Shown here piece after piece: positions 27,254 through 36,119 of a DNA stretch of 44,071 nucleotides. Both the position numbers and the translations under genes were made by a program. Below the pieces are notes generated by a model, which saw only the letters and a list, made by a program, of their open reading frames with translations, was not told where the DNA came from and made no database searches. Numbering within the stretch: position 1 is the first letter of the stretch; each line of letters opens with the position of its first letter. Source of the stretch: Betaproteobacteria bacterium (GTDB lineage Bacteria; Pseudomonadota; Gammaproteobacteria; Burkholderiales; SG8-39); assembly GCA_009693435.1 (NCBI GenBank), contig SHXF01000030.1, forward strand, positions 1 through 44,071, in the 5' to 3' direction.

Positions 27254-28042
27254 TCAGATGACGCCGCGCGCCGTCGCCCCGTCGGCCTGAAGTGCGCCGC
27301 CGGTGGTGTACTCGGTCAGCTCCGAGGCCATCAGCACGATCAGGCGCGCCATTTCCACGGTAGTCGCCATGCGCCGCAGCGGCAGACCCCGGATGTACTC
27401 CGCCTTGAATTCCGCTTCATCCCTGCCGTGGTGTGCGGACCAGGCCTTGAATACCTTGTCGAGCCTTTCCGTCGGGCCGGTAGGGCCGGGATTGACGGCC
27501 GTGACGGTGATGCCCTCCGGCCCCAGCAGTTCGGCCAGGGACTTGGTGAGATGCAGCGCCGCGGCGTTCATGCTGCCCATCACGTATTCGGCGACCGCCC
27601 AGCGGCCGCCCGCGCCGATCACATTCACGATGCGCCCGCGGTGCTGCGCCCGCATTGCCGGCAGTACCGCCCGGATGGCGCGCACGTAGCCCATGGGTTT
27701 CAATGCAAAGCTTTCCAGCCAATCCGCGTCCGTGACCTTGTCGAATGAGCCGAGCGGGGAAGAACCCGCGTTGTTGATCAGCACATCCACCCGGCCAAGC
27801 TGGCGGATGGCGCTTTGCATGCCTTCGGCCACCCCCTGCTCCGTGGAAAGATCGGCCACCACGGGGAACGCCCGCGTCCCGCCCGAGCGGATCTCCGCCG
27901 CCACGGCCTCCAGCCGCTTGCTGTCGCGCGCCAGCAGCGCGACATCGGCGCCTTCGCCGGCGAGAACACGCGCCACCTCGATACCTATGCCGCGGCTTGC
28001 GCCGGTCACGATGCAGGCTTTTCCCTTCAATCCCAGATCCAT
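27254..28042 (-). CDS. SDR family oxidoreductase, atypical active site
   Basis: 262 aa classical-size SDR. TGASRGIGIE is the NAD(P)-binding motif and INNAGSSP the NNAG motif. The usual Tyr-x-x-x-Lys is not present: the aligned segment reads EYVMGSMNAAALHLTKSLA, with Asn near the Lys position. A similar NAAL form is seen in some uncharacterised SDRs. It is the last gene of the nine-gene catabolic operon, 45 bp behind the isochorismatase-fold gene, and is followed by a strong terminator. Confidence 0.85.
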   Translation of the reverse strand: MDLGLKGKACIVTGASRGIGIEVARVLAGEGADVALLARDSKRLEAVAAEIRSGGTRAFPVVADLSTEQGVAEGMQSAIRQLGRVDVLINNAGSSPLGSFDKVTDADWLESFALKPMGYVRAIRAVLPAMRAQHRGRIVNVIGAGGRWAVAEYVMGSMNAAALHLTKSLAELLGPEGITVTAVNPGPTGPTERLDKVFKAWSAHHGRDEAEFKAEYIRGLPLRRMATTVEMARLIVLMASELTEYTTGGALQADGATARGVI

Positions 28043-28087
28043 GCAGTTCCCCTCTTGTCTGCCGGGATGGCCAGCTATCCCGGGTGG

Positions 28088-28723
28088 CTACGCAATTGCA
28101 TCGATGAATCGTTTCGCGTCGGCGACTTCCGTGGCGAGCACGCGCAGGGTCAGCAATGCCGCGTCATGGTGCGCCTTCGAGGAGGAACAGCAGCAGTCCT
28201 CGAGGAGGATGGCGTTGTAGCCGAGCTGAATCGCATCCCGTATCGTGTGGTCCACCGCGACATTGGTCGCGATGCCGGTGACGACCACGGTTTCGATATT
28301 GCGCGCTTTCAGCACGCTGACCAGATCGCTGCCGTAGAACGAGCTGATGCGGCTGTGCTCGACGACAAAATCGCCCGCCTCGGGCTTCAGTTCGTCGATG
28401 AACTCCACGCCCCGCGTGCCGCGCACGAAGCCGTTCATTTCCGCGACGGCATTGAACAAGGCGTTGTTGCGCACCAGGTCGGCATGCCCCGGCCAGTAGC
28501 AGACCTTGACGTGGACGATGGGCATCGCTGCCCGGCGCGCCGCGGCCACGACCGCCACCGTCCGCCCTATGACTCCGGTATCGGCCACCATGGCGGCGAA
28601 AGTGGGCCCGAGTATGCCCTCGGGCTTCACCGCATCCACCTGCCAGTGCACCGCGAGGACCGCGGTGCGCTGCTTGTCCATTTTCGCCAGCCCCTTCAGG
28701 CTGTGCTCTATCAGTCCCTTCAT
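28088..28723 (-). CDS. Isochorismatase-fold protein, second degenerate triad
   Basis: 211 aa. Fold signatures are clear (PEAGDFVVEHSRISSFYGSD, VVVTGIATNVAVDHTIRDA, GYNAILLEDCC). The family triad is replaced: Asp by His26 (AVHWQVD), Lys by His123 (VEHSRISSF) and Cys by Ala156 (TNVAVDHT). The Asp-to-His and Cys-to-Ala changes match those in the protein at 16858, so this may be a distinct clade with another role rather than decay. Co-operonic with the MetE-like and SDR genes (gaps 55 and 45 bp). Confidence 0.88.
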   Translation of the reverse strand: MKGLIEHSLKGLAKMDKQRTAVLAVHWQVDAVKPEGILGPTFAAMVADTGVIGRTVAVVAAARRAAMPIVHVKVCYWPGHADLVRNNALFNAVAEMNGFVRGTRGVEFIDELKPEAGDFVVEHSRISSFYGSDLVSVLKARNIETVVVTGIATNVAVDHTIRDAIQLGYNAILLEDCCCSSSKAHHDAALLTLRVLATEVADAKRFIDAIA

Positions 28724-28778
28724 GCCTTCGCTCTCTTCCCGATGAATTGAACTCCCTGCACCTGCGCGCTTGCCCCGT

Positions 28779-29894
28779 TCAGCCCCACACGTCGCGCGCG
28801 ACTTCCACCACCCGCTCGAGCTTCGCGATCTGCTCGCCGCGGCTGAGCGCGTTGCCGTCGAAGGTCGATGAAAACCCGCACTGCGGCGAAAGGCAGAGTT
28901 GCTCCAGCGGCACGCACTTCGCCGCCTCGTCGATGCGCCGCCTGATCGCGTCCTTCGTTTCGAGTTCGGCGCGCTTGGAGGTCAGGAGGCCCAACACCAC
29001 GCATTTCCCGGCGGGCACTTCGCGCAGCGGCTCGAACGAACCGCTGCGTTCATCGTCGAATTCGAGAAAAAAACCATCGACGTCCAGTTCCCTGAAGAGG
29101 CGCTGCGCCAGGAAATCGTAGCCGCCTTCTCCGACCCAGGACGAGCGGAAGTTGCCGCGGCAGATGTGCACGCACAGCCGCATGCCCGCGGGTCGCGCCG
29201 ACACCGCGTCGTTGAACAGGCGGATGCAGGCGTCGAGCATGCGCTCCTCGTTGCCCCACACCGCGGCGGCGTCCCTGCGCCTGCGGGGATCGGCGAGAAA
29301 ACCGAACGTCGTGTCGTCCAGCTGCAGATAGCTGCACCCCAGTTCGCCCAGCGCCGCCAGTTGCGCCCTGTATACCGCCGCGAGATCGCGCATGTAGCCA
29401 TCCAGATCGGGATAGATCCTGCGGTCGATATAGTCGCGATTGCCCCTGGGGAGCGTCATGTTGGGCGAGGGCAGCGTCAGCTTGGGCGTGCCGCGGCTCG
29501 CCAGCGACTTGAGATAGCCGTAGTCATCGCCAAAGATGCAGCGCTCGAAGGCGAGCGGCGCGACGACCTCGAACGTCTTGCTGATCCACGGCAGTTCCCG
29601 CTCCCTGTTGCGGAATACGACGCTCGCTTCCTGGCCGGCGCGCATGCCGCCGATGCGCAAGATGAAATCCACGTGCCAGGAATCCCTGCGGAATTCGCCG
29701 TCTGTAATTACCTGGAGTCCGATGTCCTGCTGCATCCGAACCGCGTCGCGGATCGCGTCATCCTCGATCCGGCGCAAGGCCGCGGCGCTGATGCTGCCCG
29801 CGGCGAACTTCTCGCGGGCGCGCAGCAGCGGCGCCGGACGCAGCAGGCTGCCGACGTGCTCGGCGCGAAACGGCGGGCTGGTGCGCGCGTTCAA
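28779..29894 (-). CDS. MetE C-terminal-like, cobalamin-independent methionine synthase family protein
   Basis: 371 aa, the size of stand-alone C-terminal MetE-like proteins. HVGSLLRP at the start and zinc ligands His/Cys in CVHICRGN, Glu in FFLEFDDE and Cys in LSPQCGFSS match the family's zinc site. Members transfer a methyl or related group to a thiol; the same fold includes epoxyalkane:CoM transferase. The start is a TTG at 29894, since a stop codon lies in frame three codons upstream. In this operon it could move a methyl group from a methoxy- or methyl-amine-type substrate, but that is inference. Confidence 0.85.
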   Translation of the reverse strand: MNARTSPPFRAEHVGSLLRPAPLLRAREKFAAGSISAAALRRIEDDAIRDAVRMQQDIGLQVITDGEFRRDSWHVDFILRIGGMRAGQEASVVFRNRERELPWISKTFEVVAPLAFERCIFGDDYGYLKSLASRGTPKLTLPSPNMTLPRGNRDYIDRRIYPDLDGYMRDLAAVYRAQLAALGELGCSYLQLDDTTFGFLADPRRRRDAAAVWGNEERMLDACIRLFNDAVSARPAGMRLCVHICRGNFRSSWVGEGGYDFLAQRLFRELDVDGFFLEFDDERSGSFEPLREVPAGKCVVLGLLTSKRAELETKDAIRRRIDEAAKCVPLEQLCLSPQCGFSSTFDGNALSRGEQIAKLERVVEVARDVWG

Positions 29895-29941
29895 CGGGCG
29901 TCTTTAAAGCGTACCTCGAACGAAACCGGACCGCGGCCCCG

Positions 29942-30913
29942 TTACTTGCTTATCAGCTTGCGCAGCGCCGCCGCATGCTCCGGACTGCGCTTGAGCGCCT
30001 CGGCCCAGCCGACTTCGTAGGCCGTATTGAGATACTTCCTGGCATTCTCGCCGGTGAAGGTGATGACTTCGACGCCGGATTCACGCTGGCGCTTGACGTC
30101 GTTCGCGTTGTATTCCTTCCAGAACGGCGCCTCCGCCTCCATCGCCTGCCCGTGGCGCGTCAGGAAATCCCGCTGCTTCGGCGTGAGCTTCTTCCACACA
30201 TCCCAGTTCACCAGCACCGACAGGTCGGCGCTGTAGAAGCCCGGGTCGTAGCGGTACTTGGTCATTTTTTCCCAGCCGAAATCGAATATGCCGTGCACCG
30301 GCCAGCCGTAGCCATCGACGACGCCGCGCTCCAGCGCGGTGTAGACCTCGCCTGGCGGCGTGGTGATGACCGCGGCGCCCAGTGCAACAAAAAAATCCCG
30401 GTAGATCGGCGTGCTGCGTATCTTCATTCCGCTCAGGTCGGGCTTGTCGAGTTTCTTGTTGAGATACAGGTGGAACGGTGTGTAATCCACCATGCTCGCG
30501 AGGTAGTACAGGTTTGCCTTGGTGTTCCAGACCTTGTTGATGTAGTCCATCGCGCCGTTCTTGCGCATTTCGGCGATGGTGAGCTGCGACAGTTTCAGGA
30601 TGTCCGCCTCGGGCATCAGGTTGGTGTAATAAGGCCCTGGGATCAGCGCGACATCGACCACCCCGGTCTTGAGCGCATTGCCCTGCTCGAAACTCGGAAT
30701 GGCGCGCGGACCGCCGACGAACTGAATCTTCGCCACGCCCTTGCCGTCGGCATTGACTTTCTCTATCCAGTCGAGAAAGCGCTTGGTGTAGTACTGGCCT
30801 TCGGGAAAGGCGCTGACAGCGCGCAAGCTCACTTCCTGGGCGCCCGCCCATGCGCTGGAAAACAACAGCACCACTGCAAGCACTGACTTCACGACTGCGG
30901 TGTATCCATTCAT
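29942..30913 (-). CDS. TRAP transporter substrate-binding protein, DctP family
   Basis: 323 aa. Signal peptide (SVLAVVLLFSSAWAGAQ), then the DctP fold with SGMKIRSTPIYRDFFVALGAAV and LERGVVDGYGWPV, the conserved ligand-gate region. GAGGAG sits before ATG 30913. TRAP binding proteins normally work with DctQ and DctM, which are absent here. It is in the operon between a Bug protein (190-bp gap, the largest in the operon) and the MetE-like gene (47 bp). Confidence 0.92.
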   Translation of the reverse strand: MNGYTAVVKSVLAVVLLFSSAWAGAQEVSLRAVSAFPEGQYYTKRFLDWIEKVNADGKGVAKIQFVGGPRAIPSFEQGNALKTGVVDVALIPGPYYTNLMPEADILKLSQLTIAEMRKNGAMDYINKVWNTKANLYYLASMVDYTPFHLYLNKKLDKPDLSGMKIRSTPIYRDFFVALGAAVITTPPGEVYTALERGVVDGYGWPVHGIFDFGWEKMTKYRYDPGFYSADLSVLVNWDVWKKLTPKQRDFLTRHGQAMEAEAPFWKEYNANDVKRQRESGVEVITFTGENARKYLNTAYEVGWAEALKRSPEHAAALRKLISK

Positions 30914-31103
30914 GTGCGCTCCTCGATAAACCAGTTCAAAAATACGGACAAACACAGACAGCGTCCGGCTCCAATTGTTATTTCACTGCCACACCAGCTG
31001 GCAAGACCTGGCCGGATGCTAGCAGTTTCGAGACCCGGTGCAAGCTCACCGTTCCACGTTCTATCGTGCGAAAACAGCACCCTGCCCGCCGCCCCCGCCG
31101 CCA

Positions 31104-32075
31104 CTACTCGGACTTCAGCCCGATAGCTTTCACCAGTCCCCCGGTGAGCTCGATGTCCGCCTTGATGGACGCGGCCAGTTCGGCGGGCGTGCCGCCGATT
31201 ATGCGCATGTAGCCGCTTTCGAAATTCGCGCGCACCTCGGGCGTCTCCAGCGCCTTCACCAGCGCCCCGTGAAACCGTTCCACCACGGCGCGCGGCATGC
31301 CGGCCGGACCGAACAGGCTGAACCACAGCGGCGCGCGGCGGAATTCCGGCAGGGATTCGCGCAGCGTCGGAATATCGGGCAGGCGCGGATGGCGGGTGGC
31401 GTCCAGCACGGCCAGCACCTTTACCTTGCCCGCCGCCAGATGCGCGGCGACGCCGCCGTACGCGGGGTAGGCGAGGTCCAGGCGGCCGGCGAGCAGTTCC
31501 GGGACGATCTGGGCGATGCCCTTGTACGGCACATGCAGGATGTCCACGCCGGCAACCGATTTGATCATTTCCCCGTCGAAGTGCGGCACCGACCCGGGCC
31601 CGGAACTGCCGTAGGAGAGTTTTCCCGGATTGCGTTTCGCATGGTCGATCAGCTCGCGCATGCTGTTCACCGGCACGGCGGCATTGACCGTGACCGCAAT
31701 CACCGGCTCCAGCACCTTGCTGATGGGCGTGAAATCCCGGACGGTGTCGTAGGGCAGATTCCTGTTCAGGAACGGCCCGATGACGATCTGCGCGGAGGTG
31801 CAGAACAGCAGGCTGTAGCCGTCGGGCGCGGCGCGCGCGATGTTTTCCGCGCCGATCGCGCCGCTGGCGCCGGGGCGGTTCTCGATGACGAGGGGCTGGC
31901 CGAGCAGCTCCAGCATCTTCGGCATGATCACCCGCAGATAGATATCGTTGCCACCTGCGGGGTTGGGGACGACGATGCGTATCGGCTTGTTCGGGTACGC
32001 CTGTGCGAAAACCGGTATGGCGCACCAGGCCAGACAGGCGAGCAGCGCGGTCGCGCAGCGCCTGAGCATCGCCAT
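31104..32075 (-). CDS. Bug/TctC family substrate-binding protein
   Basis: 323 aa from ATG 32075 (AGG about 6 nt upstream; ATG 32069 possible). Signal peptide LRRCATALLACLAWCAIPVFAQ, then AYPNKPIRIVVPNPAGGND, VIENRPGASGAIGAENIA, APDGYSLLF, HVPYKGIAQIVPELLAG and IPTLRESLPEF. Second Bug gene of the operon, 59 bp behind the aldolase gene. Two different Bug proteins and a DctP in one operon suggest several related imported substrates. Confidence 0.92.
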   Translation of the reverse strand: MAMLRRCATALLACLAWCAIPVFAQAYPNKPIRIVVPNPAGGNDIYLRVIMPKMLELLGQPLVIENRPGASGAIGAENIARAAPDGYSLLFCTSAQIVIGPFLNRNLPYDTVRDFTPISKVLEPVIAVTVNAAVPVNSMRELIDHAKRNPGKLSYGSSGPGSVPHFDGEMIKSVAGVDILHVPYKGIAQIVPELLAGRLDLAYPAYGGVAAHLAAGKVKVLAVLDATRHPRLPDIPTLRESLPEFRRAPLWFSLFGPAGMPRAVVERFHGALVKALETPEVRANFESGYMRIIGGTPAELAASIKADIELTGGLVKAIGLKSE

Positions 32076-32134
32076 CGCCGGCCTGGCGCCGGCCGACCCC
32101 GTTGAATGCACCACGTCTTTCAGCACCGGGCGCC

Positions 32135-32983
32135 TCAATTCTTGTAGGAGGGATAGAGGCGATCCAGTATGCGCAGCTGGGCCGCCCATTCGGTTTTTTC
32201 GTTCGCCTTCATTGATCGCTCCCATTGGCGGGCTGTGTGCTCGCAGACTTCGTCGGAAGGCACGGCCATGTCGGCGCCCGCCGCCTCCAGGCGCAGCTGC
32301 ACATCGCAGGCCTGCACCAGGTAGCGCATTACGCTGAGCGCGTCCGCGGCGGAGGTGCCGCAGGTGAGCAGGCCGTGATTGCGCAATATCATGGCCTTGT
32401 TGCGCGGCCCGAGATCCCGCGCGATGCGCGTCGTTTCATCCAGGTCCGAGGCGATGCCTTCGTAGTCGTGGTACGAGAGACGGTTGAAAAACTGCATCGC
32501 CCCCTGGTACATGGGCGCAAGGCGCGACTTGCGCGCGCCCATGGCAAGGCCCGGCTCGGTGTGCACGTGTATCGTGCAATTGATCTCCGCGCGGGCGTTC
32601 AACACCGCGGTGTGAATCGTGAAGCCGGCGGCGTTGATGTTCTGCGACTCGTTCATTGCCTTGCCGTCCAGGCGCAGCTTCACCAGATCGGATGCGCACA
32701 CCTCGCTGAACATCAGGTCGTGCGGTTTCACCAGAAAACAATCCTCGCCGGGCGCGCGCATTGCGGCGTGGTTGTAGATCAGGTTCTCCCACCCGAAATG
32801 CGCGCACAGCCGGTAGACGGCCGCCAGTTCGACGCGCGCGCGCGTCTCCGACTCGACGCGCGCGCGCGTCCCCGACTCGACTCGCGCGCGTGCTTCGAGC
32901 TTGTCGCGTACCTGTGTTTCCAGCGCGGCGTAGCCGGCACGCCCCGCGTCCTGTTCGACCCTGAGGTCATTTGCCATTTTCAT
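32135..32983 (-). CDS. Class II aldolase/adducin family protein with an N-terminal repeat
   Basis: 282 aa. Zinc site: HVHTE (IHVHTEPGLAMG) and a third His in RNHGLLTCG; NHAAMRAPGED is the early family motif. Members include fuculose-phosphate aldolase and decarboxylases. Near residues 28-51 three 8-aa repeats (ARARVES-type) interrupt the N-terminal helix, encoded by a 24-bp array at 32829-32900. AAGGGAAC precedes ATG 32983. In the operon between two Bug genes; likely cleaves or decarboxylates an intermediate. Confidence 0.88.
   Translation of the reverse strand: MKMANDLRVEQDAGRAGYAALETQVRDKLEARARVESGTRARVESETRARVELAAVYRLCAHFGWENLIYNHAAMRAPGEDCFLVKPHDLMFSEVCASDLVKLRLDGKAMNESQNINAAGFTIHTAVLNARAEINCTIHVHTEPGLAMGARKSRLAPMYQGAMQFFNRLSYHDYEGIASDLDETTRIARDLGPRNKAMILRNHGLLTCGTSAADALSVMRYLVQACDVQLRLEAAGADMAVPSDEVCEHTARQWERSMKANEKTEWAAQLRILDRLYPSYKN
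32829..32900. repeat. In-frame tandem array, three copies of 24 bp
   Basis: Units at 32829-32852, 32853-32876 and 32877-32900, built around tcgacgcgcgcgcgcgtc. They lie inside the aldolase gene and add 8 aa per unit. The third unit is diverged. Confidence 0.9.
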
Positions 32984-33030
32984 GTTCCCTTATTGCGAGC
33001 CTGTGACGGCCTGCTGCTGCCGGCGGAGAC

Positions 33031-34038
33031 TCACTCCGCGGACATCTTCGTGTCGCGGACAACCTTCCTGTATTTTTCAATGTCGGTCTTTATTGCTTCC
33101 AGCATCTGCTCGGGCGTGCTACCCACGGGCTCGAATCCCAGGGGCAGGAGTTTCTCGGCGCCGAACTGCGGATCGCGTGTGATGCGCACCAGTTCGGCGT
33201 TGAGCCGGTCTACGATGGGCCGCGGCATGCCGGCCGGGGCGGTCACGCCCAGCCACGCATACAGATCGTATCCGGGAAGCGGCACCGCCTCCGCCAGCGT
33301 AGGCACGTCGGGCAATATCGACGAACGCACGCTGCTCACCACACCCAGCGCGCGCAATTTGCCGGAACGAATCTGCGGGATCAGCGGTGTGATCGATCCG
33401 AAGCTCGCGCTGACCTGCCCGCCGAGGACCGCCTGTACCACTTCACCCATGCCCTTGTACGGGACACTCACCAGTTCGATGCCGGCCATGGAGGCAAACA
33501 TCGCGCCGGCGATGTGATCCACCGCGCCGACACCGGCCGTGCCATAGGTAATCGATCCGGGCTTGGCGCGCGCGAGCGCCACGAATTCCCCGGCGGTCCG
33601 CGCCGGATGCGCGGGGAGCACCGCCAGCACGAACGGTGTCACCGCAATCAGGCTGATGGGCTGGAAGTCTTTCACCAGATCGAACGGCAGCGATTTGGAG
33701 AGGGCGTTCACGATAGCCAGCGTCGCCGAGGTCATAAGAATGGTGTAGCCGTCGGGCGGGCGCCCCGCCACGTATTCGGTACCGATGCGCGCGGCCGCAC
33801 CGGCACGATTCTCCACAACCACCGGCTGGCCGAGCGCAGGCTGCAGGCGCTCGGCCAGCAGACGCGCCAGCGTATCCAGTGCCCCGCCCGGCACGAAGGG
33901 AACGATGAAACGTATCGGGCGGCTGGGATAGGACTGCCCCGACGCCGTGCCCGGCATCGCCCCCATGGTTGCGGCCGCAGCGAGTGCCGATGCGAGCAGC
34001 AACGCGCGCCATCTGATCGACGCCGTGGTCATCCGCAT
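33031..34038 (-). CDS. Bug/TctC family substrate-binding protein
   Basis: 335 aa. Signal region RALLLASALAAAATMGAM to TASGQSYPSRP, then PIRFIVPFVPGGALDTLAR, VVVENRAGAAARIGTEY, PPDGYTILM, VPYKGMGEVVQAVLGG and VPTLAEAVPLPGYDLY. ATG 34038 is used; ATG 34032 is close behind. It lies 41 bp after the oxygenase beta gene, so it is directly co-expressed with the oxygenase and may deliver its aromatic acid. Confidence 0.92.
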   Translation of the reverse strand: MRMTTASIRWRALLLASALAAAATMGAMPGTASGQSYPSRPIRFIVPFVPGGALDTLARLLAERLQPALGQPVVVENRAGAAARIGTEYVAGRPPDGYTILMTSATLAIVNALSKSLPFDLVKDFQPISLIAVTPFVLAVLPAHPARTAGEFVALARAKPGSITYGTAGVGAVDHIAGAMFASMAGIELVSVPYKGMGEVVQAVLGGQVSASFGSITPLIPQIRSGKLRALGVVSSVRSSILPDVPTLAEAVPLPGYDLYAWLGVTAPAGMPRPIVDRLNAELVRITRDPQFGAEKLLPLGFEPVGSTPEQMLEAIKTDIEKYRKVVRDTKMSAE

Positions 34039-34079
34039 GCGCCGCCCGATCCTGATCCTCTCGCCATGGTCCGCTCTCC

Positions 34080-34613
34080 TCAAATGCAATAGACGTCGAG
34101 CATAGACGGTATGTAGTCGTTTTGCAGGACGATGCGCTTCTTTGCGATGCGCCAGCGCCCGTCCCTGAATCCGAGCAGGTGTTCCGAATTGCCGAAGAAC
34201 GCGTGCTGGATCTTTGGCCGGGGGAAAAATACCTGGCAGGTCCAGGCCGAGCGCAGCCGCAGCGTGTCCGGGAGCGGGGGATCGAGTGCGATCACATTGC
34301 CCAGCATGTGCGTGGTGCGCGCGAGCGGCACCGACGCGGGCGAGCGGCGCGAGCGGATGCGCACGATGCGCTCCTCCAGCCCGGCGCGACTGGGATAGTA
34401 GAGGTGTGACAGCTCCAAGTGGGGATCCGAATTCAACTCCTCTTCGGTGCGCCACATCGGCATCCAGATTTCACAGTCTTCGGCGAACAGATCCAGCCAC
34501 TCGTCCCAGCGCCGCTCGTCCAGCAGCATGCCCTCGCGGTAGAGCAGATCGATTCCCGCCGCCAGCGGTTCCTGCCCTCCTCCCGATATCGCGCCGGCCA
34601 TCACGCCTGCCAT
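34080..34613 (-). CDS. Ring-hydroxylating dioxygenase beta subunit
   Basis: 177 aa, the normal beta-subunit size (cystatin-like fold). Segments LLYREGMLLDERRWDEWLDLF, IWMPMWRTEEE and FGNSEHLLGFRDGRWRIAKKRIVLQNDYIP fit the family. It forms a complex with the alpha subunit. ATG 34613 overlaps the TGA of the alpha gene (ATGA), so the two are translationally coupled. Confidence 0.9.
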   Translation of the reverse strand: MAGVMAGAISGGGQEPLAAGIDLLYREGMLLDERRWDEWLDLFAEDCEIWMPMWRTEEELNSDPHLELSHLYYPSRAGLEERIVRIRSRRSPASVPLARTTHMLGNVIALDPPLPDTLRLRSAWTCQVFFPRPKIQHAFFGNSEHLLGFRDGRWRIAKKRIVLQNDYIPSMLDVYCI

Positions 34614-35956
34614 CACGAATACGCCTTGCGCCCTTCGGCGCCCGCCGCCATTAGCCGCATCCACTCGCGGTGCGGCGCGTGGTGCCACATTTCCGATGAC
34701 ACGTCGAACGGCCCCTCCAGGCTCACTGTGGGTGCAATGCCGACCGAGCGCGCGGTGGCGTTGGCGCCCTGTTGCAGGATGCCCAGTCCGCGCCCATAGC
34801 CGTCCAGATAGTCGAACCCGCTGCCCGCAGTGCCCGTTTGGCAATCCTCGTATACGGCGGAATCATCGGGTGTGGCAAAGCCGCTGGGATTGAAAAAATC
34901 CTCGAACTGGCGCAGCCGCCAGGAACGCACTTCCCGCGCCTCGCCGATGGGCCCGAGGCAATGCACGCGCATTTCGGTGCGATCGACCGCCAGCGGACGA
35001 AAGGTCCGTATCAGCAGCGACGTGGAGTCGGCGGTCTGGAAATTGGGGAAGACGATGGTATTGCGCAATTTCAGCATCCAGTCGGCGTGCAGGTCGCCGA
35101 CGCGGCTGCGCGCTTCATCTATCGTGGGGTAAATCGGACGTTTTTCGGGCTCGGTCTGATGCGACCACACCGCCGAGTGGCCGTAACGGAATGAGAACAT
35201 GCCGCCGTCCACGCTCGCCCGCTTGGCCCAATCGAAACTGCGGGCATCCAGATGGCCGCGTCCCGCCTTTCTGCGCGCCAGCACATCCGCGAAGCTCGCG
35301 TGGGTGGAGCTCAGGTGATAGCTGTCCAGCCCGTTGTCCATCTGCATCTTCCAGTTGCTGCGGAAGGTGTAAATGGCCCGGCCCGGAATGAATTCCATCC
35401 CCTGCGGACCCTGCTCCATGACCAGATCGAGGAAGAAGCGCATGTCCCCCAGGTAGTCCTCCAGCGGGGGCACGTCGGGGGAAAGGCTGCCGAACACCAA
35501 TCCCTTGTAACTCGCCAGCCGCGCGATCGGCGTCAGGCTGTGATCCGCCGCGTCGAACGCGGCTGTATAGCGGCCCGCCGCGTGCTCCTTGATGTCGACA
35601 TTGCGCCCGTTCGGGTCGTAGGCCCAGCCGTGGTAGGCGCACACGTGGTATTTGGCGTTGCCGCGGTCCAGGCGGGCGACCACGGACCCCTTGTGACGGC
35701 AGACGTTGGCGAACGCATTCAATTTACCCGTCGTGTCGCGGGTGAGCAGCACCGGTGTGCGGGCAATGGATGTGGTGACGTAGTCGCCTGGATTCGGCAG
35801 CTGCGACTCCAGGGTCAGGAAATTCCAGGTGCGCTCGAATATGAACTTCTGCTCGAGTTCGAACAGATCCGGATCGGTAAAGACGTCGCGATGCACGCGG
35901 AACACGCCTTCCGCCGGACGATCGTCCACGTACAGGCGAATATTCTTGACGTCCAA
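34613..35956 (-). CDS. Rieske ring-hydroxylating dioxygenase alpha subunit
   Basis: 447 aa from a TTG at 35956 with a perfect AGGAGG a few bases upstream; the upstream open frame is a repeat and not coding. Rieske 2Fe-2S ligands: Cys86-x-His88 (CRHKG) and Cys106-x-x-His109 (CAYHGW). Mononuclear iron: MDNGLDSYHLSSTH (His214, His219, preceded by the bridging Asp). It oxidises an aromatic ring, or removes a methyl or amine group. No ferredoxin or reductase gene is in the window. First gene of the nine-gene operon. Confidence 0.93.
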   Translation of the reverse strand: MDVKNIRLYVDDRPAEGVFRVHRDVFTDPDLFELEQKFIFERTWNFLTLESQLPNPGDYVTTSIARTPVLLTRDTTGKLNAFANVCRHKGSVVARLDRGNAKYHVCAYHGWAYDPNGRNVDIKEHAAGRYTAAFDAADHSLTPIARLASYKGLVFGSLSPDVPPLEDYLGDMRFFLDLVMEQGPQGMEFIPGRAIYTFRSNWKMQMDNGLDSYHLSSTHASFADVLARRKAGRGHLDARSFDWAKRASVDGGMFSFRYGHSAVWSHQTEPEKRPIYPTIDEARSRVGDLHADWMLKLRNTIVFPNFQTADSTSLLIRTFRPLAVDRTEMRVHCLGPIGEAREVRSWRLRQFEDFFNPSGFATPDDSAVYEDCQTGTAGSGFDYLDGYGRGLGILQQGANATARSVGIAPTVSLEGPFDVSSEMWHHAPHREWMRLMAAGAEGRKAYS

Positions 35957-36015
35957 GGGCTCCTCCTCGATCGCAGCGGCGAATGACCATGCCGAGTATG
36001 CATCACGAGATATCC

Positions 36016-36119
36016 GGGGACAACTTCGCCGGGGACAACTTCGCCGGGGACAACTTCGGCGCGGACAGCTTCGCCGTGGACAACTTCGCCGGGGGCAACT
36101 TCGCCGGGGCAACTTCGAC
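36016..36119. repeat. Tandem array, seven copies of 15 bp
   Basis: Units of ggggacaacttcgcc start at 36016, 36031, 36046, 36061, 36076, 36091 and 36106 (the last is 14 bp). It lies between the divergent oxygenase and decarboxylase-like genes. In one plus frame it encodes a 46-aa pentapeptide-like peptide (35998-36138). Confidence 0.95.
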
